64,000 nt of DNA from a bacterium (GCA_017744355.1 JAGIBK010000004.1:186001-250000); one strand, 5' to 3'; counted from the first letter of the stretch, positions 53,032 to 61,447 are shown. Notes: generated by a model not told the origin, from the sequence alone. Program-made: numbers and translations.

Positions 53032-54114
53032 CTAGCGGGCCGAGCCGCTGCCGTGGAAGGCGCCGCGCATCATGCGCTGCAGCTCGTTGGGGTTCTCGGA
53101 GTAGGAGAGGGCGTCGTCCAGGGTGATCACGTCGTCCTGGTACAGGTTGAACAGGGCCATGTTCATGCTCTGCATGCCGTCCATGCCGCCCTGGTTGATG
53201 ACGTGGTTGAGCTGGTCGAGCTCGTTCTTGTAGATGATGTCCTGCACGGTGGGCGTCGAGACGAGCACCTCGACCGCCGCGCGGCGGCCTCGGCCGTTGC
53301 TGCGCGGGATGAGGCGCTGCGAGATGGCGCCCCGCAGGATGGCGCCGAGCTGGTGGCGGATGCCCTCCTGCTCGTGCGGGGGGAAGGTGCTGATGACGCG
53401 CGAGACCGTGCCCACGCAGTCGGTGGTGTGCATGGTGCTCATGACCAGGTGGCCCGTCTCGGCCGCCTTGACGGCCGCGAGGATCGTCTCCTGGTCGCGC
53501 ATCTCACCGATCAGGATCACGTCCGGGTCCTGACGCAGGGCGTACTTGATGGCGTTGGGGTAGGTCAGGGTGTCGGCGCCCAGCTCGCGCTGGGTGATGA
53601 CCGACTTCTTGTTCTGGTAGACGAACTCGACCGGGTCCTCGATGGTCAGGATGTGGACGTCCTTGGTCGTGTTGATGAACTCGACCATGGCCGCGAGCGT
53701 CGTGGACTTGCCCGAGCCGGTGGGGCCGGTGACGAGCACCAGGCCCTGGCGCTCCAGGGCGAGCTTCTTGATGACCGGCGGCAGGTCCATGCCGTCGACG
53801 ACCGGGGGCTTGAGCGGAATGACGCGGAAGGCCGCGCCGATGTTGCCCTGCTCGAAGTAGACGTTCACGCGGAAGCGCGCGAGCCCATCGATGGTCAAGC
53901 TAATGTCGATCTCGCGGTTCTGCTCGAACTGCTGGCGCTGCTCGGTGTTCATCAGGCTGTAGAGCGCCTGACGGGTGTCGGCCGGGGTGAGCACCTTGTA
54001 CTCGGTCGGCACGATGCGGCCGTCGATGCGCAGCACCGGGCTGGACCCCACCTTGATGTGGATGTCCGAGGCGGTCTTCTGGACCGCGGTGCGCAGGAAG
54101 TCGATGATGTTCAT
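53032..54114 (-). CDS. pilT: PilT-type pilus retraction ATPase
   Basis: 360 residues, usual length. ASDIHIKVGSSPVLRIDGRI opens the family; Walker A GPTGSGKST, Asp box TIEDPVEFVYQ, Walker B DPDVILIGEMRD and His box HLVMSTMHTTD are all present. The C-terminal AIRNLIRE motif of PilT is replaced by VQDIIYKNELDQL, so it may be PilU-like or a divergent PilT. PilT normally retracts type IVa pili; here it shares an operon with an Flp pilin, which is unusual. Confidence 0.92.
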   Translation of the reverse strand: MNIIDFLRTAVQKTASDIHIKVGSSPVLRIDGRIVPTEYKVLTPADTRQALYSLMNTEQRQQFEQNREIDISLTIDGLARFRVNVYFEQGNIGAAFRVIPLKPPVVDGMDLPPVIKKLALERQGLVLVTGPTGSGKSTTLAAMVEFINTTKDVHILTIEDPVEFVYQNKKSVITQRELGADTLTYPNAIKYALRQDPDVILIGEMRDQETILAAVKAAETGHLVMSTMHTTDCVGTVSRVISTFPPHEQEGIRHQLGAILRGAISQRLIPRSNGRGRRAAVEVLVSTPTVQDIIYKNELDQLNHVINQGGMDGMQSMNMALFNLYQDDVITLDDALSYSENPNELQRMMRGAFHGSGSAR

Positions 54115-54132
54115 AACGACAGGGGCTCCTCG

Positions 54133-54717
54133 CTACGACTGAGCGCCGACGGCGGCGGCAGGGATCTGGGCGAGGGGGAAGCCGACGCACTTGCTGAGGA
54201 TCCGCTGGATGTCGAACAGGTTGCGAATCGCCTCGGGGTGCGTGGTCTCGCTCTGCCAGGTCTCGACGACCTGACCCTTGTCGTCCATGAAGTTGACGGC
54301 CATGGTGAGGTTGGTGGGCAGGAACTTGCCCGCCTGCACGTTCTTGATCTCGTCCATGGTGGGCGGATCGTACTTGAGGTTGATCTCGCCGATGGTGTGG
54401 ATCTTCTTCTTGCGGTAGGCGTGCGACTTGGGGAAGAGGTTGATCAGGATGAAGTACGCCGAGGTGACGAGCACGACCTCGCAGGTGTAGTAGTTGCCGG
54501 CCGCCTCACCCGGCGCCCCGGCCGTCGCATCGAACTGGTAGTAGCAGCCGAGAATCCGGTCTGCGGGATTCACCGTGTCGAAGAGGATCTGCAAGAGCAC
54601 CTGACCGATGCCCGGCACGGTTCCCGCCTTCTTCATCAGCTCTTGCAGGCGCGGATGGTTGAAGGCATTGTGAGGGGCGGCCGAGGCGGGTTGAGAGGAG
54701 ACGGTTTCGGTGCTCAA
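54133..54717 (-). CDS. Unknown cytoplasmic protein upstream of pilT
   Basis: 194 residues from a TTG at 54717 with GGAGG about 8 bases ahead. No signal or TM. Features: LQELMKKAGTVPGIGQVLLQ, a strand-rich centre with YYTCEVVLVTSAYFILINLF and a basic patch RKKKIHTIGEINLKYDPPTM. Starts the operon that includes pilT, a lipoprotein and the small pilin, so a regulator or adaptor of retraction is possible. Confidence 0.75.
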   Translation of the reverse strand: MSTETVSSQPASAAPHNAFNHPRLQELMKKAGTVPGIGQVLLQILFDTVNPADRILGCYYQFDATAGAPGEAAGNYYTCEVVLVTSAYFILINLFPKSHAYRKKKIHTIGEINLKYDPPTMDEIKNVQAGKFLPTNLTMAVNFMDDKGQVVETWQSETTHPEAIRNLFDIQRILSKCVGFPLAQIPAAAVGAQS

Positions 54718-54739
54718 GGGGCGAACCTCCGGAAACGCA

Positions 54740-54776
54740 AGGACGGACGCTCGTATTGTACCCGAGCGTCCGTCCT
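54740..54776. terminator. Terminator-like hairpin after serS
   Basis: Perfect 14-base stem AGGACGGACGCTCG / CGAGCGTCCGTCCT with a 9-base loop. No clear U-run; it separates serS from the pilT operon. Confidence 0.65.
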
Positions 54777-54791
54777 GATAATCCGCGAAGG

Positions 54792-56087
54792 CTAGACCTT
54801 GGCCGTTTCGCCGGCTCCGGTCGGGACCAGGCGATCGATCCCGCCCATGTAGGGGCGCAGGGCCTCGGGGATGATCACCGAGCCGTCCGCCTGCTGGTAG
54901 TTCTCGAGGATCGCCGCCACCGTGCGGCCGACCGCAACCCCCGACCCGTTGAGGGTGTGGGGGAACTGGACCTGCTTGTCCCGGCGGAAGCGCAGGCCGC
55001 CGCGGCGGGCCTGGAAGTCGCCGCAGTTCGAGCAGCTCGAGATCTCGCGGTACTTGTCCTGGGCGGGCATCCAGACTTCCAGGTCGTAGGTCTTGATGGC
55101 GTTGGCGCCCATGTCGCCGGCGCAGAGCAGGATCTTGCGGTAGGGCAGCCCCAGGCGCTGGAGGACGGCCTCAGCGTTGGCCGTCATCTTCTCGTGCTCG
55201 TCGGCCGAGGTCTCGGGGGCGACCACCTTGACCAGCTCGACCTTGTCGAACTGGTGGACGCGGATCAGGCCCTTGGTGTCGCGGCCCGCCGCCCCCGCCT
55301 CAGAGCGGAAGCAGGGGGTGCCCGCGGTCATGTGCAGGGGCAGGACTGCCTCGTCGAGGATCTCGTCGCGGTAGAGGTTGGTGAGCGGGATCTCGGCCGT
55401 CGGGATCAGGTAGAGCTTGGTGTCTTCGAGCTTGAAGAGCTGGTCGGCGAACTTGGGCAGGTTGCCGTTCGCGAGCATCGTCTCCTCGTTGGCGACGTAG
55501 GGGGGCTGGATCTCGGTGTAGCCGTGCTCGAGGGTGTGCAGGTCGAGCATGAAGTTGATGAGCGCTCGCTCCAGGCGCGCGCCGTGGCCCTTCATCAGGG
55601 TGAAGCGGGTGCCGGCGAGCTTGACCGCGCGCTCGAAGTCGATGACCCCCAGGGCCTCGCCCAGCTCCCAGTGAGGCTTGGCTTCGAAGTCGAAGGCACG
55701 AGGGGTGGCCCAGCGCGTGATCTCGACGTTGTCGTCCTCGCTCAGGCCATCGGGCACCGAGGCATCGGGCAGGTTGGGGATCTGGTACATGAGATCCTGG
55801 CGCTCGGCCTCCACCTCGTTCTGGCGGGCTTCGAGCTCCTTGATGCGATCGCCGTTGGCCTTGACCGAGGCGATGACCTCGGAGGCGTCCTGCTTGGCCT
55901 TCTTGAGGGCGGCGACCTGCTCGCTGGCCTGGTTGCGGATGGAGCGCAGCTCGTCCAGCTTGGCCTGGTTCTCGCGGAACTCGGTATCGAGGCGGACCAG
56001 GGCGTCGAAATCGAACACGAAGCCGCGGCGCGCGAGGCCACGCTTGACCAGATCGGGTTCCTGCCGGATGAGCTTGATGTCTAGCAC
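54792..56087 (-). CDS. serS: Serine--tRNA ligase
   Basis: 431 residues from the GTG at 56087 (AAGGAG ahead, [17 protein letters not shown]); the frame is open to 56270 but that extension is not part of the family. N-terminal tRNA-binding coiled coil (~30-105), class II motif 2 [20 protein letters not shown] with FDKVE, and motif 3 [15 protein letters not shown]. Charges tRNA-Ser in the cytoplasm. Ends before a hairpin; transcribed alone. Confidence 0.97.
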   Translation of the reverse strand: MLDIKLIRQEPDLVKRGLARRGFVFDFDALVRLDTEFRENQAKLDELRSIRNQASEQVAALKKAKQDASEVIASVKANGDRIKELEARQNEVEAERQDLMYQIPNLPDASVPDGLSEDDNVEITRWATPRAFDFEAKPHWELGEALGVIDFERAVKLAGTRFTLMKGHGARLERALINFMLDLHTLEHGYTEIQPPYVANEETMLANGNLPKFADQLFKLEDTKLYLIPTAEIPLTNLYRDEILDEAVLPLHMTAGTPCFRSEAGAAGRDTKGLIRVHQFDKVELVKVVAPETSADEHEKMTANAEAVLQRLGLPYRKILLCAGDMGANAIKTYDLEVWMPAQDKYREISSCSNCGDFQARRGGLRFRRDKQVQFPHTLNGSGVAVGRTVAAILENYQQADGSVIIPEALRPYMGGIDRLVPTGAGETAKV

Positions 56088-56239
56088 GGGGAGGCTCCTT
56101 ACGTTATCGCTGCCGAATGATCCAGTATAACGCGCGTTAAAGGCACAAGCCAAGCCGACGCCGAAGCGATTCGCCCAGTCCGTACATTGACACCTCTTGC
56201 TCGGAAGGCTACAACGGAGCCCAACGAAGGAGGATGCGC

Positions 56240-56710
56240 ATGTTCTGGAAGCAATGGGCAAGCGGCGCATTCCGCGAGATCGGCTGGCTGATCGTGCGGG
56301 TGGCGTTCGGGCTCCTGCTGATGACCCACGGTTACGCCAAGCTGTTCGGCGTCACGCAGAGCGGCGGGAAGGTGATCGAGGGCTTCGCCAAGAGCATGGT
56401 CGAGCCGCTCGGCTTCCCCGCACCGCTCTTCTTCTCCTACCTCGCGGCCCTTTCCGAGTTCGTGGGGGGCCTCTTCATCGCGCTCGGGCTCTTCACCCCG
56501 CTTGCCGCCGTCGCTGCCGCAGGCACCATGCTGGTCGCCATCCTGCACCACATGGGCCAGGGCGATCCGCTCAAGGTCTTCGAGCTGGCCCTCATCTACC
56601 TTGCAATCGCCATCGGGGCCATGCTCATCGGCGGCGGGCGCTACTCGCTCGATCGCATCCTGCGCACCCCGTTCCGGCCCGCCGAGCCGCAGGCTCCTCC
56701 CACGCCCTAG
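56240..56710 (+). CDS. DoxX-family inner-membrane protein
   Basis: 156 residues; of two in-frame ATGs (56234, 56240) the second has AAGGAGG at a normal 6-base distance. Four TMs, with [10 protein letters not shown] and [14 protein letters not shown]-type signature ([20 protein letters not shown]) of DoxX proteins. Proposed roles of DoxX include quinone-linked oxidation or membrane redox stability. The next gene starts 30 bases later and may be co-transcribed. Confidence 0.9.
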   Translation: MFWKQWASGAFREIGWLIVRVAFGLLLMTHGYAKLFGVTQSGGKVIEGFAKSMVEPLGFPAPLFFSYLAALSEFVGGLFIALGLFTPLAAVAAAGTMLVAILHHMGQGDPLKVFELALIYLAIAIGAMLIGGGRYSLDRILRTPFRPAEPQAPPTP

Positions 56711-56740
56711 TCCCCCTCGCTCTGTACCAGGAGACGTTGA

Positions 56741-57469
56741 ATGCTTCACGCCACCGTTAGAACCCTCGCCGTCGCAGCCCTGACCCTCGGGGTCGCCGCC
56801 TGCGGCCAGCAGAACGTCAAGCAAGCGCACGACCACGACGAGGCCACCGCGATCGCCGAGCCCCTGCCGAGCCTCAGCATCACGAGCCCCAAGGAGGGTG
56901 AAGTGCTGCCGAGCGGTGACGTAACTGTCACCTTCGACCTCAAGAACTACCAGGTCTCCCCCAGCGCCCAGCACGTCCACCTGATCCTGGACAACGAGCC
57001 CTACCAGCCCATCTACGACGTCTCCAAGCCCGTCGTCCTCAAGAACGTGGCCCCCGGCAGCCACACCCTGCGCGCCTTCCCCAGCCGCGCCTGGCACGAG
57101 AGCATCAAGAACCCCGAGGCCTTCGCCTTCGTCAACTTCGCGGTCAAGAAGGCCGACAACGCCCGCAAGATCGATCCCAATGCTCCTCTCTTGACCTTCA
57201 GCCGTCCCAAGGGCACCTACGAGGGCGCCGCCGCGGATCGCATCCTGATGGACTTCTGGCTGCGCAACGCGGAGCTCTCGCCCACCGGCTACAAGGTCCG
57301 CTACACCCTCGACGGCAAGAGCACCGTCCTGACCGAGTGGCTGCCCGTCTACTTCGAGAACCTCCCGAGCGGCACCCACACCCTCAAGCTGGAGCTGCTG
57401 GATCCCGCGGGCAAGGTGGTCCCCGGCGCCTACAACAGCACCACCCGCGAGTTCACGGTCAAGCGCTGA
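56741..57469 (+). CDS. Lipoprotein with two Ig-like/FN3-like repeats
   Basis: 242 residues, lipobox VAAC (Cys21). Residues ~40-130 and ~145-240 are two related sandwiches: each has a line like VTFDLKNYQVSPSAQHVHLI / MDFWLRNAELSPTGYKVRYT, then LKNVAPGSHTLRAF / FENLPSGTHTLKLEL. A His/Asp-rich patch (AHDHDEAT) after the lipid Cys may bind metal. Cytochrome-oxidase-like or other partners are not in view. Function unknown. Confidence 0.82.
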   Translation: MLHATVRTLAVAALTLGVAACGQQNVKQAHDHDEATAIAEPLPSLSITSPKEGEVLPSGDVTVTFDLKNYQVSPSAQHVHLILDNEPYQPIYDVSKPVVLKNVAPGSHTLRAFPSRAWHESIKNPEAFAFVNFAVKKADNARKIDPNAPLLTFSRPKGTYEGAAADRILMDFWLRNAELSPTGYKVRYTLDGKSTVLTEWLPVYFENLPSGTHTLKLELLDPAGKVVPGAYNSTTREFTVKR

Positions 57470-57580
57470 TCTCCGCAACCGGATTAAGGCTGCGCTAAAA
57501 CCCGCTGTAAACGCGCAAGAAAAGGCTCACTTTCCGGGAAAGAGAAAAGAAGTCGAGTGCTTCTTTAAAAGGGCCCCGTG

Positions 57581-59002
57581 ATGCAAGGACCGATTCGCAG
57601 CCAATTCGCCTCGAACCCGATGCCGCTCAAGGCATCGGGTTCGAGCGCTTCTCCACCCGTTCCTGAGACGCCCAAGCAAGGCGACGCACGCGGCCCGGCG
57701 ATGCAAGGGGATGCGCTCTCCCTCTCGGCGGACGCCAAGACTCAGAGCGCCTGCGCCCACGATCGCGGCGGCTGCATGTGCTCGGCGCTCCAGGCCGCGC
57801 AAGCAGCCCAAGGCGAGGACGCCCCCATCAAGACCACCATCACCGTCACCGTGATGGAGCCCATGAAGCCCATCCCGCCCGATCTGCACCAGCAGACGGT
57901 GAAGGAAGCCCTTTCGAGCAAGAAACCCGTCAGCTTCACCAACTCACTCGGTCAGAGCGAGACCGTCCAGATCACGCCCGAAGGCACCCGCGGCAAGCAA
58001 GCGACCTTCGACGTTCGGGTCGGCAAGGACCGCTTCGAACTCCAGATGCCCCAGGGCGAGGACCCCACGGTCAACTTGGCGCTGGCCGTCAACTACTTCT
58101 CCATGAACCTGCCCGAGATCCGCGACGAGCTGGACGTGCTCAAGATCAGCCCCGACAAGAACCCGACGGATGCGGAGTTCGCCAAGACCTACAACATGCC
58201 GAACTTCAGCTCGGCAGCGACTGCCGGCGGCGGGACCATCACCTTCTGGCACAACGGCAAGTACCTGGACCAGAAGACCTTCGACCACGAGATGGCCCAC
58301 CTGATGAGCCCCAAGGCATCGAGCAAGCGCCTCATGATGCCCGACGGCTACGAGGCGGCGATCGCCAAGGATTCCAAGACGCCGACCGTGTACTCCAAGG
58401 CGGCGCCGATCGAGGACTTCGCGGACTCCTGGGCGCTCTACCTCAAGGCCCGCCAGACCTCGCCCGAAGCGCTCGCCAAGTTCCAGGCAGACTTCCCCAA
58501 CCGCGCGGCGGCGATGGAGCAGTTCTGGAACCGGTTCGCCCCGAGCACCGACAAGGGTCAGGCGAACCCGGCCACGCGCAACCAGACCCCCTCGGTGGAC
58601 CTCAAGACCCTGGAGGTCAAGCAGGAGTACCGCAAGATTCGCGAGGAGGTCCTCCCCGGCCTCCAGGAACTCCCGAGTCCAGACAAGCTCATCCCGGCGA
58701 AGCCGCCCACCCAGAAGGCGCCCGAAAAGAAAGCTCCGGAACCAAAGCCCCCCGAGAAGAAGACATCCGAGCAGAAGAGCAAGCCCCCGATCGCTCAGGA
58801 GCCGCTCGACGCCGACATGCTCTTCGTCAACGAGCCGATGCCCGAGCACTTCATGGACGACCTGCGGCGTAACCCCGAACTCCCCTCGGACGATTTACGG
58901 CGTAAGATGGAGGTGGTCGCCCCGGACACCCACATCGCAAGCGCGTCCCAGCCGGACGCCGCCGAGGAAGCCCGGGCCGAGCTCGAGACCCGCATCACCT
59001 AG
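57581..59002 (+). CDS. HExxH metallopeptidase-like protein without signal peptide
   Basis: 473 residues from the ATG at 57581 (a GTG at 57578 adds one residue). Low-complexity N-terminus (~1-60), a cysteine pair region GGCMCS (~63-68), then a zincin core: FDHEMAHLMSP supplies HExxH and IEDFADSWALYL supplies a likely third zinc ligand glutamate, the arrangement of anthrax-lethal-factor-like gluzincins. C-terminal ~150 residues are Lys/Pro/Glu-rich. No Sec signal, so it may be intracellular or exported by another route. The 5' coding part contains a 15-base hairpin. Confidence 0.78.
   Translation: MQGPIRSQFASNPMPLKASGSSASPPVPETPKQGDARGPAMQGDALSLSADAKTQSACAHDRGGCMCSALQAAQAAQGEDAPIKTTITVTVMEPMKPIPPDLHQQTVKEALSSKKPVSFTNSLGQSETVQITPEGTRGKQATFDVRVGKDRFELQMPQGEDPTVNLALAVNYFSMNLPEIRDELDVLKISPDKNPTDAEFAKTYNMPNFSSAATAGGGTITFWHNGKYLDQKTFDHEMAHLMSPKASSKRLMMPDGYEAAIAKDSKTPTVYSKAAPIEDFADSWALYLKARQTSPEALAKFQADFPNRAAAMEQFWNRFAPSTDKGQANPATRNQTPSVDLKTLEVKQEYRKIREEVLPGLQELPSPDKLIPAKPPTQKAPEKKAPEPKPPEKKTSEQKSKPPIAQEPLDADMLFVNEPMPEHFMDDLRRNPELPSDDLRRKMEVVAPDTHIASASQPDAAEEARAELETRIT
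57610..57645 (+). promoter_or_regulatory. Perfect 15-base hairpin in the 5' coding region
   Basis: CTCGAACCCGATGCC / GGCATCGGGTTCGAG with a GCTCAA loop, at codons ~10-22 of the HExxH gene. May control translation or be a protein-binding site. Confidence 0.55.
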
Positions 59003-59014
59003 CCTGGAAGCGTC

Positions 59015-59311
59015 ATGAACCACGAAATCGAATACGTCGACGGCAACACCGGGGCCGTCGTGGCCCGCAAGCCGGCCTTCACCGTCCCGCTCGAATCGCG
59101 CGCCATCTACCTGCGCGGCGATCAGATGGTCGATCATCCCGACGACGCGGACCGGAGCGTGCCGATCGTACGCGTCGTCAAGCTCGCCGTGAACGCGGCG
59201 GGCGAGCCCGTCGAGATGGAGCGCGCGAGCCAGGTGCTGGTGCGCGAGTACGACGCCGAGGGGCAGATGCGGCGCGAGACCGTCATGGTGCGCCGCGTGG
59301 GCGGCAGCTAG
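59015..59311 (+). CDS. Small protein downstream of the HExxH gene
   Basis: 98 residues, ATG 12 bases after the previous stop. Acidic/basic mixture, strand-rich (EIEYVDGNTGAVVARKPAFT; VPIVRVVKLAVNAAGEPVEM). No cysteine or signal. Could be an inhibitor or chaperone for the peptidase by position only. Its stop overlaps the stop of the convergent GNAT gene within CTAG. Confidence 0.68.
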   Translation: MNHEIEYVDGNTGAVVARKPAFTVPLESRAIYLRGDQMVDHPDDADRSVPIVRVVKLAVNAAGEPVEMERASQVLVREYDAEGQMRRETVMVRRVGGS

Positions 59312-60204
59312 AGGTCCCGCCCCGTCTCGAAGTAAGCGGTGACCCTCGGCTGGAGCGGCAGCACCAGGCGCTTCAGCACCTTCTGCATCTCGAGGTTCTC
59401 TTCGAGCACCTGCAAGACACCGTGCGAGGCCCCCGAGTTCAGGGCCCCGCGGGACGTCGCCGCGGCCAGGGCGATGCCGAGCCCCTTGCCGCGATAAGGC
59501 GGCCGGATGAAGAGGGCGCGGTAGTAGAGCGTGCCCGGGATCTCCTGATCCACCAGGGACCACCCGATGAGCTCATCACCCTCGAACAAGGCGTAGCTGC
59601 AGGCACTCACGATGGGCTGCGCCTTGCGGCTGGGCCTAAAGTAATCCGGGTTGTCCGTCTCATGATCCAGGGCGCGCTCCGCCTCGTCCCAGACGGCTGG
59701 CGGCACCTGATCCCAAGGGAGCAGACGGTACCGGGAGGGCGCACGCCAGCGCGCAAGCCAGCGCGCTTCCTGTAGGGGCTGCAGCGCAAAGCGGTAGTAC
59801 CGGGTGATGAGGGATGGCGCCTCCCACCCCGCACGCGAGAGGAGGCGGCGCAGGGCGGTCATATCGCCGACCTCGTGGAACCTCGTTGCCAAGCGCCGGA
59901 TGCCCTGTGCTCGGCAGGCCGCCTCGAGTGCTTCGAACAAGGCCGCCCCAACCCCAGCCCGCCGGTGCGCCTCCTTTACGAAGACCGAGCAAAGGGTTGC
60001 CTCCTGACCGTCTTCTTCGATGCCCGCGACGACGAGCCCCACGGGCTCGTCCCCGAGCCGCGCCCCGAAGGCGATCAAGCGTTGCGCGATCGGGTGGTGC
60101 TCGTCGAGCAACCACGGGCGGTACTGGCGGTAGGTAAAGGGGGCATACGATGGGGCCGTTGCGGGGGAAAGCTGAGCGATCGCAAGCAAAAGGGAAAACC
60201 TCAC
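59308..60204 (-). CDS. Tandem-GNAT N-acetyltransferase-like protein
   Basis: 298 residues if the GTG at 60204 is used; the start is uncertain, because this codon lies in the U-rich tail of a terminator and has no good ribosome site. Two GNAT domains are visible, each with an acetyl-CoA loop: FVKEAHRRAGVGAALFEALE (~75-95) and FIRPPYRGKGLGIALAAAT (~230-250). Double-GNAT proteins are less common than single ones. It lies just past three RiPP precursor genes on the same strand, so it might acetylate their products, though the terminator argues for partly separate transcription. Confidence 0.82.
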   Translation of the reverse strand: MRFSLLLAIAQLSPATAPSYAPFTYRQYRPWLLDEHHPIAQRLIAFGARLGDEPVGLVVAGIEEDGQEATLCSVFVKEAHRRAGVGAALFEALEAACRAQGIRRLATRFHEVGDMTALRRLLSRAGWEAPSLITRYYRFALQPLQEARWLARWRAPSRYRLLPWDQVPPAVWDEAERALDHETDNPDYFRPSRKAQPIVSACSYALFEGDELIGWSLVDQEIPGTLYYRALFIRPPYRGKGLGIALAAATSRGALNSGASHGVLQVLEENLEMQKVLKRLVLPLQPRVTAYFETGRDL

Positions 60205-60208
60205 ACGC

Positions 60209-60246
60209 GCCGGGCGACCGAGACGTCGATGTCTCGGTCGCCCGGC
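60209..60246 (-). terminator. Intrinsic terminator after the RiPP precursor genes
   Basis: Perfect 16-base stem, GCCGGGCGACCGAGAC / GTCTCGGTCGCCCGGC, loop GTCGAT. On minus it is followed by a T-rich stretch (GAGGTTTTCCCTTTTGC). Confidence 0.85.
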
Positions 60247-60262
60247 AAGATGGCTTTGAGGG

Positions 60263-60580
60263 TTACTTCTTCTTTTTCTTCGGCGGCGCGTCGTAGATGA
60301 TCATGGCCGCGAAGGAGGTCCCACCCGTCACCAGCTCGAGCTCGGACTCGTCCAGCTCGTCGGCGTCGGCCTTGAGGGGCGGCAGAACGATCGTCATGTC
60401 GGCGCCCTGCGCCTCCAGGACGTTGATCGTGAAGCCCTCGGGCACCTCGGCGCCCGTCAGCTCCTTGACGGCAAGGGCCGGGTCCTTCAGGGCGAGGGCG
60501 CGAAACTCCGTGTCACGGGCGGCGCGCTGCTTGAACTGCTCAATGGCCTGCTGCAGCGATTCGGTATTCCAGTTCGACAT
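60263..60580 (-). CDS. NHLP-leader RiPP precursor, copy 1
   Basis: 105 residues with CAGGAG ahead of the ATG. The leader matches the nitrile-hydratase-like leader family (RDTEFRALALKDPALAVKEL, GAEVPEGFTINVLEAQG, TIVLPP) and ends in ELDESELELVTGG, a double-glycine cleavage site. The predicted core is TSFAAMIIYDAPPKKKKK, 18 residues. Such leaders guide modification enzymes and a C39-type protease/exporter, neither of which is in the window. The core has no Cys and few Ser/Thr, so thiazole formation is unlikely. Confidence 0.87.
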   Translation of the reverse strand: MSNWNTESLQQAIEQFKQRAARDTEFRALALKDPALAVKELTGAEVPEGFTINVLEAQGADMTIVLPPLKADADELDESELELVTGGTSFAAMIIYDAPPKKKKK

Positions 60581-60603
60581 GGATGACTCCTGAAAGGGGA
60601 TAC

Positions 60604-60629
60604 CGGGCGCCTGCAGCCTCAGGCACCCG
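60604..60629. repeat. Hairpin between precursor copies 1 and 2
   Basis: Ten-base arms CGGGCGCCTG / CAGGCACCCG with one mismatch. It is repeated after copy 3 (60997-61026), so it was duplicated together with the genes. Confidence 0.6.
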
Positions 60630-60645
60630 ATAAGGGACGCCGCCG

Positions 60646-60975
60646 TTATTTTTTCTTCTTCGGTGTATCGTAGGTGCCGCCCTCGCCGTGGATGATGAAA
60701 GCCCGGAAAGAGATCCCACCCGTCACCAGCTCGAGCTCGGACTCATCCAGCTCGTCGGCATCGGCCTTGAGGGGCGGTAGAACGATCGTCATGTCGGCGC
60801 CCTGCGCCTCCAGGACGTTGATCGTGAAGCCTTCGGGCACCTCGGCGCCCGTCAGCTCCTTGACGGCAAGGGCCGGGTCCTTAAGAGCGAGGGCGCGAAA
60901 CTCGGTGTCACGGGCGGCGCGCTGCTTGAACTGCTCAATGGCCTGCTGCAGCGATTCGGTATTCCAGTTCGACAT
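60646..60975 (-). CDS. NHLP-leader RiPP precursor, copy 2
   Basis: 109 residues; leader nearly identical to copy 1, ribosome site CAGGAGG. After LELVTGG the core is longer and different: ISFRAFIIHGEGGTYDTP followed by four lysines (22 residues). It keeps the S-F-x-A-(M/F)-I pattern and the basic tail. Leader conservation with core change is typical of RiPP families under diversifying selection. Confidence 0.87.
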   Translation of the reverse strand: MSNWNTESLQQAIEQFKQRAARDTEFRALALKDPALAVKELTGAEVPEGFTINVLEAQGADMTIVLPPLKADADELDESELELVTGGISFRAFIIHGEGGTYDTPKKKK

Positions 60976-60996
60976 TGAGGCCTCCTGAAAGGGGAT

Positions 60997-61026
60997 GCCG
61001 GGCGCCTGAAGCCTCAGGCACCCGGC
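60997..61026. repeat. Hairpin between precursor copies 2 and 3
   Basis: Thirteen-base arms GCCGGGCGCCTGA / TCAGGCACCCGGC with one mismatch and an AGCC loop. Possible weak terminator tuning precursor ratios. Confidence 0.6.
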
Positions 61027-61044
61027 AAGGAAACGGCGCCGTGA

Positions 61045-61368
61045 CTATTTCTTCTTCTTAGGCGGCGCGTCGTTCGGACCGTAGAGGATGAAGGCCGAGA
61101 ACGAGGTCCCGCCCGTCACCAGCTCGAGCTCGGACTCGTCCAGCTCGTCGGCGTCGGCCTTGAGAGGCGGCAGGACGATCGTCATGTCGGCGCCCTGCGA
61201 CTCCAGGACGTTGATCGTGAAGCCCTCGGGCACCTCGGCGCCCGTCAGCTCCTTGACGGCGAGACCCGGGTCCTTCAGGGCGAGGGCGCGGAACTCGGTG
61301 TCACGGGCGGCGCGCTGCTTGAACAGCTCGATGGCCTGCGTCAGCGATTCGGTACTCCAGTTCGACAT
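61045..61368 (-). CDS. NHLP-leader RiPP precursor, copy 3
   Basis: 107 residues, the first gene of the trio on this strand, with TAGGAG ahead. Leader as in copies 1 and 2 with several small changes (for example TQAIELFKQRA, DPGLAVKEL, VLESQG). Core after VTGG is TSFSAFILYGPNDAPPKKKK (20 residues). Upstream ~80 bases to the SOD gene stop contain the probable promoter, AT-richer than average. Confidence 0.87.
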   Translation of the reverse strand: MSNWSTESLTQAIELFKQRAARDTEFRALALKDPGLAVKELTGAEVPEGFTINVLESQGADMTIVLPPLKADADELDESELELVTGGTSFSAFILYGPNDAPPKKKK

Positions 61369-61447
61369 TGATAACTCCTATCGAGGATGCAACAACTGAT
61401 CATCTAATACCCGCCAAAAAGAGGAATCATTCCTGCCCTCAGGCAAC

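Noticed and set aside
60263-61368. Precursor trio as true nitrile hydratase subunits
   Set aside because: Only the leader-like region is present. The catalytic Cys cluster of nitrile hydratase alpha is missing and the proteins end about 20 residues after the double Gly.
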